A stretch of DNA of 36,151 bases from Clostridiales bacterium (GTDB taxonomy: Bacteria > Bacillota > Clostridia > Oscillospirales > Oscillospiraceae), in the NCBI GenBank assembly GCA_019418625.1, contig DYBL01000049.1, forward strand, positions 1 through 36,151. The letters are read 5' to 3'. Below are positions 8,397-15,719 of the stretch, piece by piece. Position numbers and translations under genes: made by a program. The notes under the pieces are model-generated. The model ran no database searches and was not told where the DNA came from. It saw only the letters and a list, made by a program, of their open reading frames with translations. The first letter of the stretch is position 1; each line of letters starts with the position of its first letter.

Positions 8397-8880
8397 ACTT
8401 CTCTTCCGCCAGGCCCCGGAGGGTATCCCCCGTCAGGCGGTACACCGTCCACTCGTCCATGGGCTGGGCACCCAGAGCGCGGTAAAAGGCGATGCTGGGG
8501 GCGTTCCAGTCCAGACACCACCACTCCATCCGGCCGCAGCCCTGGTCCACTGCCAGGCGGGCCAAATGCTGCAAAATGGCCTTTCCGATGCCCTGTCCCC
8601 GGTACTGGGGCAGCACATACAGATCCTCCAGGTAGAGGCCTGCCCGGCCCAGGAACGTGGAGAAATTGTGGAAGTACAGGGCAAAGCCCACTTCTTCCCC
8701 CTCCAGCACGGCAAAGCACACCTCCGCGCTCCGGCGCTCGAAGAGCCACTCCGTCAGCGTGGCCTCATCAGCCACCACCTGGTCCTCCATCTTCTCATAG
8801 GCCGCCAGGTCCCGGATGAACCGCAAAATCAGCGGCACATCCTGCCGCCCGGCCTGCCGGAATTGCAGCTGTTTATCCAT
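8395..8880 (-). CDS. GNAT family N-acetyltransferase (diamine/spermidine acetyltransferase-like)
   Basis: The protein has 161 residues and covers one GNAT domain. The acetyl-CoA binding motif A is RGQGIGKAILQHL, preceded by the beta-4 strand LYLEDLYVLPQYRG. The motif-B region WWCLDWNAPSIAFYRALGA is typical of the SSAT-like (spermidine/spermine or thialysine acetyltransferase) branch. It should transfer acetyl groups to a small amine in the cytoplasm; the substrate is not readable. ATG at 8880 follows AGAGGAG. It lies 30 bases after dus, so it is probably the last gene of greA-arsC-dus-GNAT. Confidence 0.85.
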   Translation of the reverse strand: MDKQLQFRQAGRQDVPLILRFIRDLAAYEKMEDQVVADEATLTEWLFERRSAEVCFAVLEGEEVGFALYFHNFSTFLGRAGLYLEDLYVLPQYRGQGIGKAILQHLARLAVDQGCGRMEWWCLDWNAPSIAFYRALGAQPMDEWTVYRLTGDTLRGLAEEK

Positions 8881-8910
8881 GGTATCCGCTCCTCTCTTTT
8901 TCTTGGGCGC

Positions 8911-9876
8911 TCACACCAGCGGGCCCACCGCATGGTCCCGCAGCGGCAGGCTGGAAAAGGCCTCCGCCTCCAGGGCCTCATACTCCCTGGGCGTGCGGCT
9001 GCGGCGCATGGACTTGTGGATCTTCTCGCCCCCCTCAAAGAGGTGGATCAGGTAGAACCACACTTCCTTCATCCGCTGGGCCGCCGGGCCCACCTGGCCG
9101 TAAAACTCCTGATAGGCCTGATAGAGCTCCGCGGTGAAGTCCATCAGCTCCCGCCGGGTGGCAGGTGCGCCTCCACGGAGCTTTCTGAGAAGCGCCGGAT
9201 CCGCCACAGCGCCCCGGCCGATCATCACCGCCTCCACGGCGGGAAAGTCCCGCTCAAAAGCCCGCACGTCCTCCACGGTCAACAGGTCGCCGTTATAGCA
9301 GACGGGATTTTGGCTTCTCTCCGCCGCCATGGTGAACCAGTCCCGGTGGACGGTTCCCTTGTAAAACTCCTTCTGCACCCGGAGATGGACAGTGAGGCAT
9401 GCGATGGGATAGCGGTTGTAGATCTCCAGCAGCCGCGCAAATTCCTCCGGCGACTGCACCCCCAGCCGGGTCTTGACGGATACCGGCAGACGCACAGCAG
9501 CAAACACCTGATCAAAAAACCGCTCCAGCTCGTCGGGCTTTGCCAGGAAGCCCGAGCCCTTTCCCTTGGCGGTGACCGTACCGGAGGGACAGCCCAGGTT
9601 CAGATTCACCTCCCGGTAGCCCAGATCCTCCATGAGGGATGCCGCCCACAAGAAGTCATCGGCCCGCCGGGTCATGATCTGGGGCACCAGGGGAAGGCCC
9701 GGATTGTTGGCAGCGTCCAGCTCCCGCTGGTCCCGATTGGTGACGATGTGCTGGTCCGTGGGGGAGAAAAAGGGGATGAAGTACCGGTCCGCGCCGCCGA
9801 AGCGGGCATGGAACACCCGCCGGAACACCGCCTTGGTGATGCCGTCCAGCGGGGCAAAGTCCACCCGCCCGATCAT
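8911..9876 (-). CDS. dus: tRNA-dihydrouridine synthase
   Basis: This is an FMN-dependent enzyme reducing specific uridines of tRNA to dihydrouridine with NADPH, 321 residues long. The TIM-barrel core shows DFAPLDGITKAVFRR at the N-terminus, LNLGCPSGTVTAKGKGSG with the catalytic-type Cys96, VSVKTRLG, CLTVHLR, VCYNGDLLTVEDV and MIGRGAVADPALLRKL (phosphate-binding end). ATG at 9876 overlaps the upstream stop as ATGA, so translation is coupled to the ArsC-like gene. It belongs to a DusB/DusC-like branch, but I cannot tell which tRNA position it modifies. It lies in a translation/transcription cluster with greA and tRNA genes. Confidence 0.9.
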   Translation of the reverse strand: MIGRVDFAPLDGITKAVFRRVFHARFGGADRYFIPFFSPTDQHIVTNRDQRELDAANNPGLPLVPQIMTRRADDFLWAASLMEDLGYREVNLNLGCPSGTVTAKGKGSGFLAKPDELERFFDQVFAAVRLPVSVKTRLGVQSPEEFARLLEIYNRYPIACLTVHLRVQKEFYKGTVHRDWFTMAAERSQNPVCYNGDLLTVEDVRAFERDFPAVEAVMIGRGAVADPALLRKLRGGAPATRRELMDFTAELYQAYQEFYGQVGPAAQRMKEVWFYLIHLFEGGEKIHKSMRRSRTPREYEALEAEAFSSLPLRDHAVGPLV

Positions 9877-10223
9877 CCCAGCTGCTGCTCCCACTCGGCC
9901 GCCCGGAAGCCCACCAGCACAAAGTCCTCACCCACCAGAATGGGCCGCTTGACCAGCATCCCGTCCGTGGCCAGCAGATCCAGCTGAGCCTGTTCATCCA
10001 TGTCGGGGAGGCGATCCTTCAGCCCCAGGGCCTTATACTGGAGGCCGCTGGTGTTGAAAAACCGCTTGAGGGGCAGTCCGCTTTTCTCCCACCAGCAGCG
10101 CAGTTCCTCCGCTGTGGGGTTTTCGGTCTTGATATCCCGCAGGGTATAGGCCGCACCGTGTTCATCCAGGAAGGCGCGGGCCTTCTGGCAGGTACTGCAC
10201 TTGGGGTAGCATACAAACAGCAT
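9873..10223 (-). CDS. ArsC/Spx-family protein (arsenate reductase-like)
   Basis: The protein has 116 residues and a thioredoxin-like ArsC fold. Near the N-terminus is YPKCSTCQKA with Cys9 and Cys12 as a CxxC pair, then DIKTENPTAEEL, and near the end KRPILVGEDFVLVGF, the family's RPI motif. Such CxxC ArsC-family proteins include Spx/MgsR-type redox regulators and thiol-dependent reductases. No ars operon is present, so arsenate detoxification is not supported by context. The ATG follows AAGGAGAG, and the stop overlaps dus by 4 bases. Function remains open. Confidence 0.85.
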   Translation of the reverse strand: MLFVCYPKCSTCQKARAFLDEHGAAYTLRDIKTENPTAEELRCWWEKSGLPLKRFFNTSGLQYKALGLKDRLPDMDEQAQLDLLATDGMLVKRPILVGEDFVLVGFRAAEWEQQLG

Positions 10224-10259
10224 AGGTTCTCTCCTTTATGATCTCATTGGTACCGCAGC

Positions 10260-10763
10260 TTAGAAGCTGCCGATCTCCAGACTCTCATCATCCTCGCCCT
10301 TTTCAATGGCACGGATCTCCACAAAATACTTCATCTCCGGGCTGACCTCCACCTGGACCCGGTCGCCAACACGGCGGCCCAGCAGAGCCCGTCCCACAGG
10401 GGACTCCTTGCTGATAAGCCCCTGGAGGGCGTTTTGCCGCAGGGTCGTCACGATGCGGATGGTCATTTCCTTTTTGACCATCTCATTGTAGATGGTCACC
10501 TTGTCAAAAAGGCCCACGGCATCGCCCTTGTCCTGCACCTCGATGACCTTCGCCGTACGGATCATGCGCTCCAGGTAGCGGATGCGGCTCTCGTTGCGGT
10601 TTTTGGCCTGCTTGGCGCACTTATATTCGTAGTTTTCACTCAGGTCTCCGAAGGCCCGGGCGGTCTGCACTTCCTCAATGAGCTGGGGGCGCTCCACACG
10701 GATCCGGTGGTCCAGCTCCTCCTGCATTTTTTTGATGTCTACCGCTGTCAGCTCGTCGTACAT
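10260..10763 (-). CDS. greA: Transcription elongation factor GreA
   Basis: GreA binds the RNA polymerase secondary channel and stimulates cleavage of backtracked RNA. The protein has 167 residues. An N-terminal coiled coil (about 1-80) carries the acidic-tip motif FGDLSENYEYKCAKQAKN. The C-terminal FKBP-like domain ends with SPVGRALLGRRVGDRVQVEV. ATG at 10763 follows GGGAGGG. Reading upstream the frame stays open through the two tRNA genes, but that is not coding. A strong terminator lies only 37 bases before the start, immediately behind tRNA-Ser genes, so expression may depend on read-through. Confidence 0.93.
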   Translation of the reverse strand: MYDELTAVDIKKMQEELDHRIRVERPQLIEEVQTARAFGDLSENYEYKCAKQAKNRNESRIRYLERMIRTAKVIEVQDKGDAVGLFDKVTIYNEMVKKEMTIRIVTTLRQNALQGLISKESPVGRALLGRRVGDRVQVEVSPEMKYFVEIRAIEKGEDDESLEIGSF

Positions 10764-10784
10764 GGAAACGCCCTCCCGATCCTC

Positions 10785-10830
10785 AAAAATAAAAAAGAAA
10801 CGCGGCCGCAAAGCGAACTTTGCGGCCGCG
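10785..10830 (-). terminator. Terminator between the tRNA-Ser pair and greA
   Basis: A perfect 13-bp stem pairs 10801-10813 with 10818-10830 (core GCGGCCGC). It has a TTCG loop on the minus strand, followed by TTTCTTTTTTATTTTT. It starts right after the CCA end of tRNA-Ser(GCU). Confidence 0.9.
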
Positions 10831-10923
10831 TGGCGCAGAAGGAGGGATTTGAACCCTCGCGCCGGTTTTATCCAGCCTACTCCCTTAGCAGGGGAGCCCC
10901 TTCGGCCTCTTGGGTACTTCTGC
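10831..10923 (-). tRNA. tRNA-Ser (anticodon GCU)
   Basis: On the minus strand the acceptor GCAGAAG pairs with CTTCTGC. The anticodon stem CTCCC/GGGAG carries loop CTGCTAA, so the anticodon is GCU. A long class II variable arm and a T arm GAGGG-TTCAAAT-CCCTC follow. CCA is encoded (10831-10833). It decodes AGC/AGU serine codons. Confidence 0.95.
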
Positions 10924-10939
10924 ATCGATATGAAAGATG

Positions 10940-11027
10940 TGGCGGAGAGAGTGGGATTCGAACCCACGGACGCTTGCGCGTCGCCGGTTTTCAAGACCGG
11001 TTCCTTCAACCGCTCGGACATCTCTCC
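10940..11027 (-). tRNA. tRNA-Ser (anticodon UGA)
   Basis: On the minus strand the acceptor GGAGAGA pairs with TCTCTCC. The anticodon stem CCGGT/ACCGG carries loop CTTGAAA, so the anticodon is TGA. A long variable arm with the GACGC...GCGTC hairpin and T arm GTGGG-TTCGAAT-CCCAC follow, with encoded CCA (10940-10942). It lies 16 bases upstream of tRNA-Ser(GCU) in one transcript. Confidence 0.96.
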
Positions 11028-11063
11028 ATAATGAAAGCTGTCCGCTGCCCGAACACTTGTAGA

Positions 11064-11092
11064 ATGATACCATACCTGGCGGGCGTTGTCAA
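11064..11092 (-). promoter_or_regulatory. Promoter of the tRNA-Ser pair
   Basis: Minus-strand TTGACA (11087-11092), 17 bases, TATCAT (11064-11069), about 37 bases before the mature tRNA 5' end. It is a strong stable-RNA type promoter and the only clear one upstream of greA. Confidence 0.85.
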
Positions 11093-11158
11093 CAGGATTT
11101 CAAAATTATCCTAAAATTTTGCAGCGGGCGTCGGAATGCTCCGGCGCCCGCTCCGCTT

Positions 11159-11611
11159 TTACTCGCCCATCACCTGGAACACGATGTCCCGCACCCGGTC
11201 CCGGGTGTCGCACTCCACCAGCGTCAGGTTCTGCCAGGGGCCCACGGTGATGCGCCCTTTCACAAAGGGCACCGTGATAAACGGAGACAGCAGCGCTGCC
11301 TTGATGTGAGACGAGCCGTTGTCATCGTGCCACGTCTCATGGTGCCAATAGGGCACCACCCGGCCCTTTTCATCCAGGTACGGGGAAAACACATCCATGG
11401 CCGCTTTCAGGTCGTGATTCACCACGCCCGGCTCAAACTCCAGGGTGGTGAGCCCCGCCACGCCGCCGGTGGTGAAGCCCGTGACGATGCCGGCGGAGAT
11501 GCCATGTGCCCGGCACGCCTCTGTCACCGCATTCTGGAAGTCCTCCGTCACATCGATCATCCCCATATGGGCTTTGGTATGATAGGTCTTGATTTCCGTA
11601 TAAACGGCCAT
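11159..11611 (-). CDS. YjbQ family (UPF0047) protein
   Basis: The protein has 150 residues and covers the whole YjbQ/UPF0047 domain. Visible family features are GFTTGGVAGLTTLEFEPGVV, a histidine-rich stretch (WHHETWHDDNGSSHIKAALL) and ITVGPWQNLTLVECD near the C-terminus. E. coli YjbQ has weak thiamine-phosphate synthase activity in genetic tests, hence the database name secondary thiamine-phosphate synthase; the true role is uncertain. ATG at 11611 follows GGAGGG with 8-base spacing. It is divergent from the smr-mgmt pair through a shared promoter. Confidence 0.88.
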   Translation of the reverse strand: MAVYTEIKTYHTKAHMGMIDVTEDFQNAVTEACRAHGISAGIVTGFTTGGVAGLTTLEFEPGVVNHDLKAAMDVFSPYLDEKGRVVPYWHHETWHDDNGSSHIKAALLSPFITVPFVKGRITVGPWQNLTLVECDTRDRVRDIVFQVMGE

Positions 11612-11637
11612 TGCAATTCCCTCCGTTCTTTTTCTGC

Positions 11638-11667
11638 ATTGTACCACAGGGAGCGGCGTGATACAAT
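11638..11667. promoter_or_regulatory. Symmetrical bidirectional promoter for yjbQ (-) and smr (+)
   Basis: Plus strand: TTGTAC (11639-11644), 17 bases, TACAAT (11662-11667). Minus strand: TTGTAT (11661-11666), 17 bases, TACAAT (11638-11643). The -10 of one direction is nearly the -35 of the other, so one 30-bp near-palindrome appears to fire both ways. Confidence 0.7.
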
Positions 11668-11688
11668 AGTCCCAAAGGGGCGAAGCGT

Positions 11689-11940
11689 ATGGAGCCAGGC
11701 ATCATCCGGGCAGACCTGCACGGGAAAAACAAATATCAGGCCAAGGTCACCGTGGACGCCCTGCTGCGCCGGGCAGGTGCCGGGACCTACCGCATCCTGC
11801 TCATCCACGGCTGCCACGGCGGAACGGCGCTGCGGGACTTTCTGCTGGAGACTTATGCCGCCCATCCCCGGGTCAAACGCCTACACCTGACACCGGACGG
11901 CGGCTCCACAGAGCTGATCCTGCGGGAATACACAAAATAA
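11689..11940 (+). CDS. Small stand-alone Smr-domain protein
   Basis: The protein has 83 residues and is essentially one Smr (small MutS-related) domain. The conserved DLHGKN motif is at residues 9-14 (with QAKVTVD helix after it) and the second motif HGCHGGTALRDFL replaces the usual HGxGxGxL, with Gly-His-Gly spacing slightly altered. Smr domains nick DNA or cleave RNA. Stand-alone versions are of unsettled function. The start is supported by AAAGGGG and its own promoter. It is followed after 27 bases by an alkyltransferase gene, so a DNA-maintenance role is plausible but inferred. Confidence 0.8.
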   Translation: MEPGIIRADLHGKNKYQAKVTVDALLRRAGAGTYRILLIHGCHGGTALRDFLLETYAAHPRVKRLHLTPDGGSTELILREYTK

Positions 11941-11967
11941 AACACATTGGATTTCTGGAGGACAGCC

Positions 11968-12276
11968 ATGAGCGGCAGCGTTTTTTCCCGATTTTACGAT
12001 ATCGTACGGCAGATCCCGCCGGGTAAGGTGGCCACCTATGGGCAGGTCGCCCGCCTTGCGGGGATGCCCCGCTGCGCCCGGACAGTGGGCTATGCCATGG
12101 CGGGCTGCACGGATCCATCCGTCCCCTGTCACCGGGTGGTGGACCGCTTCGGGGGTACCAAGGCCTGCTTTGACACCTTCGCTCCCGGCACCCAGCGCGC
12201 GCTGCTGGAAGCGGAGGGCGTGACCTTCAGGCTGGATGGGACTGTAGACCTCGGGCAGTGTCAGTGGGTGCCCTGA
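11968..12276 (+). CDS. MGMT-family methylated-DNA cysteine S-methyltransferase, single domain
   Basis: The protein has 102 residues and consists only of the DNA-binding/active-site domain of O6-alkylguanine transferases (YbaZ/ATL size). It starts FSRFYDIVRQIPPGKVATYGQVARLAG. The active-site motif is VPCHRVV with Cys54, so unlike ATL proteins (PWHRV) the alkyl acceptor cysteine is present. The arginine-finger region is RCARTVGYAM. The N-terminal domain of Ada/Ogt is missing. ATG at 11968 follows CTGGAGG; the ATG at 11947 lies before that site. It probably repairs or flags alkylated guanine in DNA, co-transcribed with smr. Confidence 0.87.
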   Translation: MSGSVFSRFYDIVRQIPPGKVATYGQVARLAGMPRCARTVGYAMAGCTDPSVPCHRVVDRFGGTKACFDTFAPGTQRALLEAEGVTFRLDGTVDLGQCQWVP

Positions 12277-12312
12277 CAGCCGCACCTTTCCTCGTCAACG
12301 CATTCATAAATG

Positions 12313-12352
12313 AAAAGCCCCGGACGTCCGAGAGGACGTCCGGGGTTCTTTT
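12313..12352. terminator. Bidirectional terminator between mgmt and porB
   Basis: CCCCGGACGTCC (12318-12329) pairs perfectly with GGACGTCCGGGG (12334-12345) over a GAGA loop. It is flanked by AAAAG on the left and TTCTTTTG on the right. It serves both convergent transcripts. Confidence 0.87.
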
Positions 12353-12378
12353 GTTCGTTGATGACCAACCGGCCGAGA

Positions 12379-13311
12379 TTACATCTCGCAGAGCTTCAGC
12401 AGCTCCTCCCAGTTGCGGTCCACTTCCTTCTGGACCTCTTCGATCATCCACTCGTTGCCGGGCTTGAACATGTGGGCGAAACGGCCCTGCATCTTCAGGT
12501 ACTCCTCAACGGGCTTCTTCTCCTTGGGCTTGTAGCTGAGAACATACTTGCCCTCGATGACCTCATACAGAGGCCACACGCAGGTCTCGACGGCAGCCTT
12601 GGTGACTTCCATCATCTTCTCAGAGGGATAGCGCCAGCCGCGGGGGCAGGGAGCCATCACGTTCAGGAAGGCAGCGCCGGGGGTGTAGATAGCCTTGTGG
12701 GCCTTCTCGGAGATATCCTTGAAGTTGCCGATGAAGGTGGTCTGGGCAACATAGGGGATGCCGTGGGCGATCATGATCTTGGTCAGGTTCTTCTTCTGCT
12801 GCATCTTGCCGGGGATCACCTTGCCCTGGGGCGTGGTGGTGGTATCGGCGAAGTGAGGCGTGGAGGAAGAACGCTGGATACCAGTGTTCATGTAAGCCTC
12901 GTTATCGTAGCAGACATAGACCATGTCGTGGCCGCGCTCCATGGCGCCGGACAGGGACTGGAAGCCGATATCGTAGGTACCGCCGTCACCGCCGAAAGCG
13001 ATGAACTTCCAGGTCTCGTCGATCTTGCCGCGCTTCTTCATGGCGTTGTAAGCAGTCTCAACACCGGAGATGGTGGCAGCGGCGTTCTCGAAGGCGTTGT
13101 GGATGAAGCTGTCCTTCCAGGAGGTGTAAGGATACATGAAGGTGGAAACCTCCAGGCAGCTGGTAGCGGAGCACACAACAGCGTGATCCTCAGGGTTCAG
13201 GGCGCGCAGCACCGTACGCACAGCGATGGGGGAGCCGCAGCCCGCGCACATTCTGTGACCGCCAGCCAGACGGTCTTCCTTCATAATGTTTTCTTTCAGA
13301 TTGTAGCTCAT
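12379..13311 (-). CDS. porB: 2-oxoacid:ferredoxin oxidoreductase beta subunit (PorB type)
   Basis: This is the thiamine-diphosphate binding subunit of the four-subunit pyruvate (or related 2-oxoacid) synthase. The protein has 310 residues. MCAGCGSPIAVRTVLRAL near residues 21-38, with further cysteines (VCSATSCLEV), fits the cluster-binding part. The ThDP motif is GGDGGTYDIGFQSLSGAMERG followed by CYDNEAYMNTGIQRS. TSWKDSFIHNAFENAAATISG resembles pyruvate-type PorB. It is the last gene of porGDAB, 15 bases after porA. It oxidises 2-oxoacid and CoA to acyl-CoA, CO2 and reduced ferredoxin in the cytoplasm. Substrate identity (pyruvate versus 2-oxoisovalerate) is inferred. Confidence 0.9.
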   Translation of the reverse strand: MSYNLKENIMKEDRLAGGHRMCAGCGSPIAVRTVLRALNPEDHAVVCSATSCLEVSTFMYPYTSWKDSFIHNAFENAAATISGVETAYNAMKKRGKIDETWKFIAFGGDGGTYDIGFQSLSGAMERGHDMVYVCYDNEAYMNTGIQRSSSTPHFADTTTTPQGKVIPGKMQQKKNLTKIMIAHGIPYVAQTTFIGNFKDISEKAHKAIYTPGAAFLNVMAPCPRGWRYPSEKMMEVTKAAVETCVWPLYEVIEGKYVLSYKPKEKKPVEEYLKMQGRFAHMFKPGNEWMIEEVQKEVDRNWEELLKLCEM

Positions 13312-13326
13312 GACTTGTCTCCCTCC

Positions 13327-14505
13327 TTATTCCCGGACATCCAGGTAGCGATAGGTCTCGCCCACCTCGCCGGTGGCAATGACCTTCTCCAGCTCAGCAA
13401 CTACGCGCTCGATGCTCTCCACGCGCACATCGCGGCCGCCCAGGCCGTAGATGAAGTTGATGCCCTTGGGGGCGCTGATGCCGGCGGAGTACAGAGCAGC
13501 AGCCACTTCGGCGTAGATGGGGCCGCAGTGAGCGTTGAAGCTGTCGTCCTTGTCCATGGCGGCGAAGGCCTTCACGTTCTTCAGAGCCTCGGCGATCTCC
13601 TCGGCGGGGAAGGGACGGAAGGAGCGGATCTTGATCAGACCCACCTTCTTGCCCTGGGCGCGCATCTCCTGGATGGCTTCCTTGGCGGTACCGGCAGAGG
13701 AGCCGATCATGATGAGGGCCACCTCGGCGTCGTCCATCATGTACTTCTCGATCAGGCCATAAGTACGGCCGGTCATCTCGCCGAACTCGGCGCCGACCTT
13801 CTTGATGACGTCCTTGGCGTCGATCATGGCCTGAGCCTGCTGACGCTTGGCCTCCATGTAGTACACGGGAGTGGCGTAGGCGCCGACGGCCATGGGTTCG
13901 TCCTTGTTCAGCAGGAAGTGCTGGGGCTTGTACTCGCCCACGAACTCCTTGACCTTCTCAGTCTCCACCAGCTCGATGTTCTCGATGGCGTGAGAGGTGA
14001 TGAAGCCGTCCTGGCAGATCATGATGGGCAGGCTGACAGCCTCAGCGATGCGCATGGCCTGCAGGTAGTTATCGTAAGCTTCCTGGTTGGTCTCGGCGAA
14101 CAGCATCAGCCAGCCGGCATCACGCACGCCCATGGCGTCGGAGTGGTCGTTGTTGATGTTGATGGGGCCGGACAGAGCACGGCAGGAGACCGCCAGGGTG
14201 ATGGGCAGACGGTCGGAAGCAGCCACATACAGCATCTCGGTCATGTAGCACAGACCGCAGGAAGAAGTGGCGGAAATGGCACGGCAGCCGGCAGCCTCGG
14301 CGCCGATGCAGGTGGACATGGCGGAGTGCTCGGACTCCACAGCGATGAACTCGGTGTCCACTTCCCCGTTATCCACGTAAGTGGAGAAATACTGGGGGAT
14401 TTCGGTGGACGGGGTGATGGGGAATGCGCCCATCACGTCCGGGTTGATCTGCTTCATTGCGTAGGCAATGGCCTCATTGCCGGAAAGTCTTTCTCTGATT
14501 CCCAT
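13327..14505 (-). CDS. porA: 2-oxoacid:ferredoxin oxidoreductase alpha subunit (PorA type)
   Basis: The protein has 392 residues. The N-terminal pyrimidine-binding domain shows SGNEAIAYAMKQINPDV, GAFPITPSTEIPQYF and FIAVESEHSAMSTCIGAEAAG. The central region has ALSGPININNDHSDAMGVRDAG, and the C-terminal transketolase-like domain includes IMIGSSAGTAKEAIQEMR. ATG at 14505 follows AAGGAGGGG; sequence upstream belongs to porD in another frame. It forms the catalytic dimer with PorB. The four-gene order gamma-delta-alpha-beta is typical of Thermotoga, archaeal and some clostridial enzymes, in contrast to the single-chain clostridial PFOR. Confidence 0.92.
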   Translation of the reverse strand: MGIRERLSGNEAIAYAMKQINPDVMGAFPITPSTEIPQYFSTYVDNGEVDTEFIAVESEHSAMSTCIGAEAAGCRAISATSSCGLCYMTEMLYVAASDRLPITLAVSCRALSGPININNDHSDAMGVRDAGWLMLFAETNQEAYDNYLQAMRIAEAVSLPIMICQDGFITSHAIENIELVETEKVKEFVGEYKPQHFLLNKDEPMAVGAYATPVYYMEAKRQQAQAMIDAKDVIKKVGAEFGEMTGRTYGLIEKYMMDDAEVALIMIGSSAGTAKEAIQEMRAQGKKVGLIKIRSFRPFPAEEIAEALKNVKAFAAMDKDDSFNAHCGPIYAEVAAALYSAGISAPKGINFIYGLGGRDVRVESIERVVAELEKVIATGEVGETYRYLDVRE

Positions 14506-14518
14506 AGTGATCCCCTCC

Positions 14519-14827
14519 TTATTTCTCGTCCTTGACCATGGTGATGGCGCCGAAGGGGCAGGCGTTCGCGCAGATGCCGCAGCCCTTGCAGAAGAAGTAG
14601 TCGAAATCGCCGCGCTTGCCATCGGCACCCACGGGGATGGACATGTCAGGGCACACGGGAGCGCACAGCAGGCACTGCTTGCACTTGTCCCAGTCGATGA
14701 CGGGCTTCATGGTGCGCCAGTCGCCGGTCTCCACGGTGACAGAGGTGCCGCCCTCGAAAATGTTGCAGCCGGGGGTAATATCCTTCCAAGTGACGCTGGG
14801 CGTCATATCCTTAGCCAGATGACTCAT
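14519..14827 (-). CDS. porD: 2-oxoacid:ferredoxin oxidoreductase delta subunit (2x[4Fe-4S] ferredoxin)
   Basis: The protein has 102 residues. Two complete [4Fe-4S] binding motifs are visible: CKQCLLCAPVCP near residues 49-60 and CKGCGICANACP near 80-91. The N-terminal part (NIFEGGTSVTVETGDWRTMKP) is typical of PorD. It relays electrons from the catalytic ThDP site to external ferredoxin. Its start overlaps the porG stop by 4 bases, so translation is coupled. Confidence 0.94.
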   Translation of the reverse strand: MSHLAKDMTPSVTWKDITPGCNIFEGGTSVTVETGDWRTMKPVIDWDKCKQCLLCAPVCPDMSIPVGADGKRGDFDYFFCKGCGICANACPFGAITMVKDEK

Positions 14828-15402
14828 CCTACCTGTACCTCCTCCATAGAACGCTTCAGGGCACGCATGTTGCCCTCGATGACCTGGGGCTTGGAGGCGA
14901 ACTTGTGCTTGAAGGAAGCCTCCATATCCTTGACGAACTCGTCAGTCTCCACAACGCCGGAGACCTTCACGATAGCAGCCAGCATGGGGGTGTTGGGGAA
15001 GTTGCGGCCCAGCTCCTCCTCAGAGATCTTGCCGGCGTCGATGGTGCAGACCTTGCCCTCGTAACCCTTCAGCAGGGGACGCAGCTCGGCGGGGGTCTTG
15101 CTGGAGTTGATGACGATGGCGCCTTCCTTCTTCAATCCGGCGGTCACGTCCACGGCGGAGAGCAGAGTCTCATCCACCACGACCACATAGTCGGGGAAAT
15201 AAATGTTGGAGTGGACAGTGCTGCGCTCAGAGCTGATCCGGTTGTACGCCGTGATGGGCGCGCCCATACGCTCCGGGCCGTATTCCGGGAAACCCTGGAC
15301 ATACTTGCCCGTGTTGAAGGCGGCGTCCGCAAGCAGCAGGGACGCGGTCTTTGCGCCCTGGCCGCCACGGCCGTGCCAGCGGATCTCTACGATGTCTTTC
15401 AT
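14824..15402 (-). CDS. porG: 2-oxoacid:ferredoxin oxidoreductase gamma subunit
   Basis: The protein has 192 residues. The N-terminus IVEIRWHGRGGQGAKTASLLLADAA is the hallmark of the gamma subunit, followed by FPEYGPERMGAPITAYNRIS and the DETLL region. This domain is thought to bind CoA or assist subunit assembly. It is the first gene of the operon. ATG at 15402 follows CGAGGAGGATC, and a consensus promoter lies about 85 bases upstream. Confidence 0.93.
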   Translation of the reverse strand: MKDIVEIRWHGRGGQGAKTASLLLADAAFNTGKYVQGFPEYGPERMGAPITAYNRISSERSTVHSNIYFPDYVVVVDETLLSAVDVTAGLKKEGAIVINSSKTPAELRPLLKGYEGKVCTIDAGKISEEELGRNFPNTPMLAAIVKVSGVVETDEFVKDMEASFKHKFASKPQVIEGNMRALKRSMEEVQVG

Positions 15403-15486
15403 GTCTGATCCTCCTCGTTCAAATGTTTCACAGTGTTCGAAAATCGGCGAATTAACACCTTTTTAGGGACGCTTGTCAGCATATCC

Positions 15487-15516
15487 AGTATATCCTTTCC
15501 TGCCACGCCGTGTCAA
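15487..15516 (-). promoter_or_regulatory. Promoter of porGDAB
   Basis: Minus-strand TTGACA (15511-15516), 18 bases, TATACT (15487-15492). The predicted leader is about 78 bases and ends in GAGGAGG before porG. Confidence 0.8.
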
Positions 15517-15616
15517 TTGAACAGGCCCTGATGGCGGTAGAGAAATCCTGCTTCCCATTTTGGTGGTTTTGTCTCCTTTCTCCTGAAAGGCACCGTTCCG
15601 CGCCTCAATTTAATTG

Positions 15617-15634
15617 TAATTTTATCTAAAATTA
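15617..15634. promoter_or_regulatory. AT-rich perfect inverted repeat upstream of por
   Basis: TAATTTTA-TC-TAAAATTA is a perfect 8-bp inverted repeat with a 2-base spacer, roughly 100 bases upstream of the por -35 box. It could be an operator or an AT-rich upstream element. No regulator is known for it. Confidence 0.35.
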
Positions 15635-15719
15635 ATGATATTTCATTGTGCAATTTCACCCTATTCCCTTGGTTGTTTTTCCAGTGTGGTCATTTGTGTT
15701 TTATGCATTTTGCCAACAA

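Noticed and set aside
9873..10223. Arsenate resistance determinant
   Set aside because: The protein is only ArsC-fold with a CxxC pair. No arsR, arsB or acr3 gene is nearby, and it sits in a greA-dus operon.
10801..10830. GCGGCCGC-rich palindrome as a mobile-element or attachment site next to tRNA genes
   Set aside because: It is a perfect stem with tetraloop and U-run right after the tRNA, so a terminator. No integrase or duplicated tRNA end is visible.
10764..11021. N-terminal extension of greA through the tRNA genes
   Set aside because: The frame stays open by chance through tRNA-Ser sequences and a terminator. GreA homology and a ribosome site begin at 10763.
12310..14535. Very long open frame opposite the por genes
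   Set aside because: It is antisense to porB and porA, which have clear conserved motifs. The translation is low-complexity (His, Gly, Leu, Asp rich), as expected from GC-biased third positions.
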